A stretch of DNA of 64,000 nt from Paraburkholderia sp. CNPSo 3274 (GTDB lineage: Bacteria > Pseudomonadota > Gammaproteobacteria > Burkholderiales > Burkholderiaceae), in contig NZ_JAMBPR010000013.1 of the NCBI RefSeq assembly GCF_024206475.1, forward strand, positions 1-64,000, written 5' to 3'. The position numbers were made by a program, and so were the translations under genes. This document shows, one piece after another, positions 58,985 to 64,000 of the stretch. Numbering within the stretch: position 1 is the first letter of the stretch; the number at the start of each line of letters is the position of its first letter. The notes under the pieces were generated by a model. That model saw only the letters and a program-made list of their open reading frames with translations, was not told where the DNA came from and did not search any database.

Positions 58985-59406
58985 GTTTCACCTCAGCGAA
59001 GCTATCTCCGGTGCGCTGCCCCGCGCTGCGCACTCTTCATGTACTCCCGGCCGGATGCCGGAGTACCAGGCGGGCCCGGCTGGATCGTCCCGGACTGCAT
59101 GCTTCCGGTACGTCCATCGAACCTGTGCGTGCCTTAATGCGAAAACCGTGCCAGCACGTACGTTCTCGTCTTGAAGCCGCGTGGCGCCAAGCCCGCGCGG
59201 GAGATTGCCAGGGGCGTATAAGACTCGAAAACACTTGTCGAGAAAATCGGGAGAATCACCAATCTTGTGCAGACAAGCCCGTCGGACGTGCGTTTGCGCC
59301 GTATTGCTGCATTGCGGCGAACAATGGGCAGTGAGGTTCAACTACCCGTAACGGTGGGTGTCCGGCATAGAATTGCATGAAAACGGCCAATTCATGAGGT
59401 GAGTGG
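58985..59406. other. Non-coding region between the transposase-like gene and a LysR gene
   Basis: 422 bases with no convincing gene. The end, 59340-59400, is AT-richer and carries AATTGCATG (59371) and AATTCATG (59389), two similar elements 18 bp apart just before the LysR start, possibly an autoregulatory site. The rest may be the leader of the minus-strand transposase-like gene. Confidence 0.5.
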
Positions 59407-60309
59407 ATGAATGTGACGCTGCGGCAATTGCGGGTATTCATCGAGGTCGCCCGGCTGCAGAGTTTTAGCCGGGCAGGGGACGAAATCGGGCTCACGCAGT
59501 CGGCGGTGAGCCGCTGCGTGCGCGAGCTCGAAGCCGAGATTGGCGTGAAGCTGGTCGACCGGACCACGCGCGAGGTGCAGCTCACCGATGTCGGCGCGAA
59601 CCTGATCGCGAGCATTCCGCGCCTGCTCAACGATCTCGACGACGCCTTGCGCGAGATTCGCGAGATCGGCGAGCAGCGGCGCGGCCGCGTCGTCGTCGCG
59701 GCCAGTCCGACGGTCGCGTGCCGCTTGATGCCTCAGGTCGTTGCCGCGTGCGGTCGACAGTTTCCCTACATTACGCTTGGATTGCGCGACGACGTGCAGA
59801 GCGACGTCGTCCGCAAGATCCGCTCGGGCGAGGTGGACTTCGGCGTCATCATCGGGCCCTTGGCCGCAGAGGATCTCGAAACGGAATGTCTGACCACGGA
59901 CTCGTTCTGCGTGGTCGTGCGCGGCGATCACGCGCTCGCGCTGAGCCGGGAAGTCTCGTGGAAGGAGCTGGACGGCGAGCGTCTGGTGATGCTGGACTAC
60001 GCCTCGGGCAGCCGCCCGCTCATCGACGCCGTGATGAGCGAGCAGGGCGTGCGCGCACGCGTGGTGCAGGAACTGGGCCATCCGGCCACGGTCTTCGGCC
60101 TCGTCGAGGCGGGCGTGGGCATTAGCGTGTTGCCCTGGCTCGCGCTGCCTGTACCGGCGGGCGCGCCCTTGCTTGCGCGGCCGCTCGTGCCGCGCGCGGA
60201 GCGCACCGTCGAGCTCGTGCGGCGGCGCGACCGCTCGCTTTCGCCGGCCGCCGAGGCGGTCTGGTCGCTGATCCGTCAACTTGCCGGCCAGCCTGAAGCG
60301 CAGCGCTGA
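59407..60309 (+). CDS. LysR-family transcriptional regulator
   Basis: A 300-residue LysR regulator: helix-turn-helix at residues ~4-64 (LRQLRVFIEVARLQSFSRAG, LTQSAVSRCVRELEAEIG) and an effector domain from ~90 (RGRVVVAASPTVACRLMPQ). It lies 96 nt upstream of an aminotransferase gene in the same direction. It may regulate that gene or its own transcription. GAGGTGAG precedes the ATG. Confidence 0.9.
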   Translation: MNVTLRQLRVFIEVARLQSFSRAGDEIGLTQSAVSRCVRELEAEIGVKLVDRTTREVQLTDVGANLIASIPRLLNDLDDALREIREIGEQRRGRVVVAASPTVACRLMPQVVAACGRQFPYITLGLRDDVQSDVVRKIRSGEVDFGVIIGPLAAEDLETECLTTDSFCVVVRGDHALALSREVSWKELDGERLVMLDYASGSRPLIDAVMSEQGVRARVVQELGHPATVFGLVEAGVGISVLPWLALPVPAGAPLLARPLVPRAERTVELVRRRDRSLSPAAEAVWSLIRQLAGQPEAQR

Positions 60310-60405
60310 AACCGCTGCGCAGACCCTTGCAGGCGTGGCCCTCGTTGCGCATGGCCGCGCGCTACACTTCACGTTTTCCCACATGCTGTGTTACCCGGAA
60401 CCCCG

Positions 60406-61605
60406 ATGAGCGATTTCGAACCGTCGTCCTCCGTCAGCCTGCCGCGCGAAGCGGTGCGTGCGTTGCGCTCGTCGCAGATCCGCGAAGTGGCGAACGCCGG
60501 GTTCGGCGTTCCCGACGTACTGCCGTTCTGGTTTGGCGAGTCCGACCGCGTGACGCCGCCGTTCATCCGCGAGGCGGCCGCCGAGGCGCTGGGGCGCGGC
60601 GACACGTTCTATACGCACAACCTCGGCATCGCGCCGCTGCGCGAGTCGCTCGCGCGCTACGTGAGCGAACTGCACGGCGCGACGTCGGTGGACAACCTGG
60701 CGGTCACGAGCGCCGGCGTCAACGCGCTGATGCTGGCGGCGCAGCTCGTCGTCGGCGCGGCCGACCGGGTGGTGGCGGTGACCCCGCTGTGGCCGAACCT
60801 CGTCGAAATCCCGAAGATCCTCGGCGCCACGGTCGAGACGGTCTCGCTCAGTTACGGCGAGCGCGGCTGGACGCTCGATCTCGACCGGCTGCTGGCGGCG
60901 CTCACGCCCGATACGCGCCTGCTCATGATCAACTCGCCGAACAATCCGACCGGCTGGGTGATGACGCGCGACCAGCAGCGCGCGGTGCTCGAGCATTGCC
61001 GGCGCCTCGGCATCTGGATCGTCGCCGACGAGGTCTACGAGCGCCTTTACTACGGCGATGCGAGCGAGCGGACCGCGCCCTCGTTCCTCGACATGGCGTC
61101 GCGCGAAGAGCGGCTGATCTGCGTCAATTCGTTTTCGAAGGCCTGGCTCATGACCGGCTGGCGGCTCGGCTGGATGGTCGTGCCGCGCACCTTGACCGAC
61201 GATCTCAGCAAACTGGTTGAGTACAACACCTCGTGCGCGCCCTCGTTCGTGCAGCAGGCCGGCATTGCGGCAGTTGAGCACGGCGAGCCGTTCACGCGCG
61301 CGCTGGTGGCCGACCTGCGCGCCTCGCGCGACCACCTCGCCGCAGCGTTGGCGAAGCTGCCCGGCGTCGACGTGAAAGTGCCACACGGCGCGATGTACCT
61401 CTTTTTCCGGCTGGCAGGCGCGCAGAACAGCCTCGAGCTGTGCAAGGCGCTGGTACGCGACGCGGGCCTCGGGCTCGCGCCGGGCAGCGCGTTCGGACCG
61501 CAAGGGGAAGGCTTCGTGCGCTGGTGCTATGCATGCGATCCGGCGCGGCTCGACGTGGGCGTCGAGCGACTCGCGCGCTACCTGGAGACGGTGGGAGCGG
61601 TTTGA
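60406..61605 (+). CDS. Class I/II PLP-dependent aminotransferase
   Basis: A 399-residue fold-type I aminotransferase: 'NSPNNPTGWVM' (PLP ring contact), 'IVADEVYERLYY' and the PLP-lysine site 'VNSFSKAWLMTGWRLGW' (about residue 246). It matches the aspartate/aromatic aminotransferase group; amino acid specificity is not clear. The N-terminal 'ALRSSQIREVANAG' is typical of this subgroup. ATG at 60406 is preferred over an upstream GTG at 60388. Confidence 0.9.
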   Translation: MSDFEPSSSVSLPREAVRALRSSQIREVANAGFGVPDVLPFWFGESDRVTPPFIREAAAEALGRGDTFYTHNLGIAPLRESLARYVSELHGATSVDNLAVTSAGVNALMLAAQLVVGAADRVVAVTPLWPNLVEIPKILGATVETVSLSYGERGWTLDLDRLLAALTPDTRLLMINSPNNPTGWVMTRDQQRAVLEHCRRLGIWIVADEVYERLYYGDASERTAPSFLDMASREERLICVNSFSKAWLMTGWRLGWMVVPRTLTDDLSKLVEYNTSCAPSFVQQAGIAAVEHGEPFTRALVADLRASRDHLAAALAKLPGVDVKVPHGAMYLFFRLAGAQNSLELCKALVRDAGLGLAPGSAFGPQGEGFVRWCYACDPARLDVGVERLARYLETVGAV

Positions 61606-61974
61606 GCCAGCGCCGAGCGCACCGAGCGCGCGCGTTGGGCCGGCACGCGCCGCGCCATGCACCGGCGTGGCGCAAGCGGGCACAAAGCGATGACGGGGCC
61701 AGTTAAAATGCGCCTGCTCATGCGGAATGGCGTCTTTACGCACCCAGCGTTTTTGCGTAATATGGCGTTCAGTCAAGCGATTCCCAGCGGGAATTTCGCG
61801 GCTCCCTCCGGCTGGGTCTGGCTCTTTGCCTGAATTTCGGCCCCCCGGTGCGTGCTCCCATCAATATGACCGATCAGAATCGGGCGAGCGCGTCTCCAGT
61901 TCCATATCGTCTTTCGTCTGTCTGATCCGGTTCCTTGAACCTGATTTACCTTACTTAGGGTCTGACCTGGCTGC
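61606..61974. other. Upstream region of scpB
   Basis: 369 bases without a credible gene. The part 61700-61780 and 61930-61965 is AT-richer and should carry the scpB promoter. The scpB start lacks a clear ribosome site; 'ttagggtctgacctggctgc' precedes the ATG. No terminator for the aminotransferase gene is recognised, so read-through into scpB is possible. Confidence 0.5.
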
Positions 61975-62874
61975 ATGAATACCCAAGAGGCGAAAATCGT
62001 CCTCGAGACTGCATTGATCTGCACGCAGGAGCCGTTGAAGATCGGCGAACTGCGCAAACTGTTTGCCGACGACATTTCGGCCGACACGGTCCGCAACCTG
62101 CTCGAAGACCTGCGGCATGAATGGTCCGGGCGCGGCGTCGAGCTGGTGGGGCTCGCGTCGGGCTGGCGCTTTCAGAGCAAGCCGGCCATGCGGACGTACC
62201 TTGACCGATTGCACCCCGAAAAGCCGCCGCGCTATTCGCGTGCGGTCCTCGAAACGCTCGCGATCATCGCGTACCGGCAGCCGGTCACGCGCGGCGACAT
62301 CGAGGAAATTCGGGGTGTCACGGTCAACACGCAGATCGTCAAACAGCTCGAGGACCGCAACTGGATCGAAGTAATCGGTCATCGTGACGTGCCGGGCCGC
62401 CCGGCGCTCTATGCAACTACACGGGAGTTTCTCGACGATCTCGGACTGAAGTCGCTCGACGAATTGCCGCCGCTCGACGATCCGTCGAGCCAGTTCGGCG
62501 AGCAACTGCTTGCCCAGCATGCGATCGAGTTTCCCGATAGCGCCGCGGCGCAGTTCGTCGCGGAAGGCCAACCGGAGGCTGCCACCGCTGTCGCAGGCGC
62601 GGAAGATGCGCTGGCGCCGGTAGCGGAGCGCGAAACGGAAGAAGTGCACGAGGTGGCAGGCGCAAACGTTGCATACGCAGCCGACGCCTCGGGCGAAGCG
62701 GTACATGAGGAAACAAGCCTCGCGCAGCACGGGCCAGCCCCGGACGCTCACGCGCAGGACGCCGCGCACGCAGCAGATGCGGCGGGCGAAGAAGAACACG
62801 AAGACCGCCGCGACGCGGCGCAGGACGACCCCGTCTCGACGACGGACGACGAAGCCGCACGACGCGGCATCTAA
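61975..62874 (+). CDS. scpB: ScpB, segregation and condensation protein B
   Basis: A 299-residue ScpB: two winged-helix domains in residues ~1-180 ([85 protein letters not shown]). It is the kleisin-associated subunit of the SMC-ScpA-ScpB complex that compacts and segregates chromosomes. The C-terminal ~105 residues are an acidic Ala/Glu/His-rich tail without order. It precedes rluB, the usual neighbour of scpB in beta-proteobacteria. Confidence 0.93.
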   Translation: MNTQEAKIVLETALICTQEPLKIGELRKLFADDISADTVRNLLEDLRHEWSGRGVELVGLASGWRFQSKPAMRTYLDRLHPEKPPRYSRAVLETLAIIAYRQPVTRGDIEEIRGVTVNTQIVKQLEDRNWIEVIGHRDVPGRPALYATTREFLDDLGLKSLDELPPLDDPSSQFGEQLLAQHAIEFPDSAAAQFVAEGQPEAATAVAGAEDALAPVAERETEEVHEVAGANVAYAADASGEAVHEETSLAQHGPAPDAHAQDAAHAADAAGEEEHEDRRDAAQDDPVSTTDDEAARRGI

Positions 62875-62936
62875 AGCAACAAGCATTTTTGACGCGCCCC
62901 GCAAGCGGGCGCGCAACCTGACATTTTGAGGTTGTT

Positions 62937-64000
62937 TTGACTGATATCCACGACACCGATTCGACCGACGCGTCCGAATCCGCGCGCCGCGCGTCCTCCG
63001 CGCGCGACGACGACACGCGTGCTTCGCAGGTCGAAGGCGAAGCACAGGGCGGCGAGGGCGACGAGCGTCCGCGCCGCGGCCTGCGCCGCGGGCCGCGCAG
63101 CCTGATCGCGCGCCGCCGCGCGGGCGCGAAGGCAAAGGCCGCCGAAGGCGCAGAGGGCACCGACGTGTCCGCAGCCCCCGCTGCCGCGCCGGAAGCAGCG
63201 CCTGAGCGCGCTCCCTCCGGGCGCGCACCGCGCAAGGACGCAGGCGCGAAGAAGCCGGGCCGCCGCCAGAACGCGGGCGCCGCCGCTCAGGGTGAGCGTC
63301 AAGGCGAACGTCAGGGCGAACGTCAGCAGGGCGCGGGCAAACGCCAGAAGGGTCAGGGCCAGGGCCGAGGCGAAGGCCAGCCGGCAGCCGCTGCGGGCGA
63401 GTCCACGCCGGACGACCTGTTCCTCTACGTGACTTCGCCGGCGTTCGACGCCGACAACGGCGCCGGCTCGGGCGTGCGCGCACCGATGCTGCGCGGCGGC
63501 CGTGCCCAGCAGCCCAAGCGCGTGCTGAGCCCGGACGACGACGCGCCTAAGCTGCACAAGGTGCTGGCGGATGCGGGCATGGGCTCGCGCCGCGACATGG
63601 AAGAGCTGATCATCGCCGGGCGTGTCTCGGTGAACGGCGAGCCCGCGCACATCGGTCAGCGCATTCTGCCGACCGACCAGGTCCGCATCAATGGCAAGCC
63701 TATCAAGCGCAAGCTGCAGAACAAGCCGCCGCGCGTGCTGATCTATCACAAGCCGACCGGCGAAATCGTGAGCCACGCCGATCCGGAAGGTCGCCCCTCG
63801 GTGTTCGACCGACTGCCGCCGATGAAAACGGCGAAGTGGCTGGCCGTCGGCCGTCTCGACTTCAACACTGAAGGTCTGCTGATGCTGACCACCTCGGGTG
63901 ATCTGGCCAACCGTTTCATGCACCCGCGCTACAGCGTGGAGCGCGAATATGCCGTGCGCGTGGTGGGCGAGCTGAGCGAGGGTAATCGCCAGAAGCTGCT
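62937..64000 (+). CDS. rluB: RluB, 23S rRNA pseudouridine synthase (5' part, runs off the window)
   Basis: Open from a TTG at 62937 (product begins [11 protein letters not shown]) to the window end, 354 codons. Residues ~1-200 are a disordered Arg/Gly/Gln/Ala-rich extension with a run of GERQ repeats. The S4 RNA-binding domain follows at about 205-265 ([30 protein letters not shown]). Then comes the pseudouridine synthase core with the catalytic Asp region [15 protein letters not shown]. RluB modifies U2605 of 23S rRNA in E. coli. E. coli RluB has 291 residues, so the N-terminal extension is a lineage feature. No ATG is available at the start, so TTG use is inferred. Confidence 0.9.
   Translation, partial: MTDIHDTDSTDASESARRASSARDDDTRASQVEGEAQGGEGDERPRRGLRRGPRSLIARRRAGAKAKAAEGAEGTDVSAAPAAAPEAAPERAPSGRAPRKDAGAKKPGRRQNAGAAAQGERQGERQGERQQGAGKRQKGQGQGRGEGQPAAAAGESTPDDLFLYVTSPAFDADNGAGSGVRAPMLRGGRAQQPKRVLSPDDDAPKLHKVLADAGMGSRRDMEELIIAGRVSVNGEPAHIGQRILPTDQVRINGKPIKRKLQNKPPRVLIYHKPTGEIVSHADPEGRPSVFDRLPPMKTAKWLAVGRLDFNTEGLLMLTTSGDLANRFMHPRYSVEREYAVRVVGELSEGNRQKL

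Noticed and set aside
58912..59341. Overlapping frames on both strands (117-140 codons) between the transposase-like gene and the LysR gene
   Set aside because: Neither has a ribosome site, a domain or ordinary amino-acid composition.
60391..61776. A 461-codon minus-strand frame over the aminotransferase gene
   Set aside because: Antisense shadow; the plus strand encodes an aminotransferase with all key motifs.

Overview
The window is GC-rich, densely coded bacterial chromosome. The gene content (a hopanoid hpnJ-hpnK-hpnL tail, a two-subunit arginine succinyltransferase, the cbtB-cbtA pair under a cobalamin riboswitch, an extended RluB next to ScpB) and the strong G/C third-position bias fit a beta-proteobacterium of the Burkholderia sensu lato group (Paraburkholderia, Caballeronia, Burkholderia). 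This placement comes from family knowledge, not from a database search. I see no rRNA, tRNA, CRISPR array, prophage, plasmid origin or complete insertion sequence.

Layout, 1-18 kb: the end of a hopanoid side-chain operon (hpnJ partial, hpnK, hpnL); a BamE-like lipoprotein; a patatin phospholipase; a cobalt-uptake module (riboswitch, cbtB, cbtA) with a divergent degenerate histidine phosphatase; then a complete arginine uptake and catabolism locus. That locus holds two permeases, an ATPase, a GlxA/ArgR-type regulator, astC-aruF-aruG-astD-astB-astE and the periplasmic binding protein, closed by a strong terminator. Together these genes would import arginine and convert it to glutamate and succinate by the arginine succinyltransferase (AST) route.

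18-25 kb: four neighbouring signalling genes built from EAL, GGDEF and HDOD domains. The gene for the only enzyme-like member (PAS-GGDEF-EAL) has a sequence upstream that closely matches a sigma-28 (FliA) promoter, which suggests a link to flagellar gene expression. 25-35 kb: a periplasmic peroxiredoxin, a second copy of the BamE-like lipoprotein, a DUF1232 protein and an mdtABC-type RND efflux operon.

35-47 kb: an IclR regulator, an acyl-CoA ligase, a LysR regulator with an SDR oxidoreductase, an orphan ammonium transporter, an orphan sensor kinase, a DJ-1/PfpI protein, an acetyltransferase, a lipoprotein, and an Rrf2 regulator with an NAD(P)-binding oxidoreductase that share a matching 19-bp operator. 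The gap between the IclR gene and the ligase gene carries two plus-strand intrinsic terminators although both flanking genes are on the minus strand, so it probably encodes one or two small RNAs. 47-64 kb: a large MscS-type channel, cysteine dioxygenase with a divergent Lrp/AsnC regulator, a FUSC membrane protein, ArfB, several small secreted or hypothetical proteins, an orphan IS5-type transposase N-terminus, a LysR regulator with an aminotransferase, scpB, and the 5' part of rluB running off the window.

No defence island or obviously foreign system is visible. The most interesting signals are the sigma-28-linked c-di-GMP/HDOD cluster, the small-RNA gap at 36.5-36.9 kb, the paired Rrf2 operators, and long Ala/Ser/Thr-rich insertions in two otherwise conserved membrane proteins.
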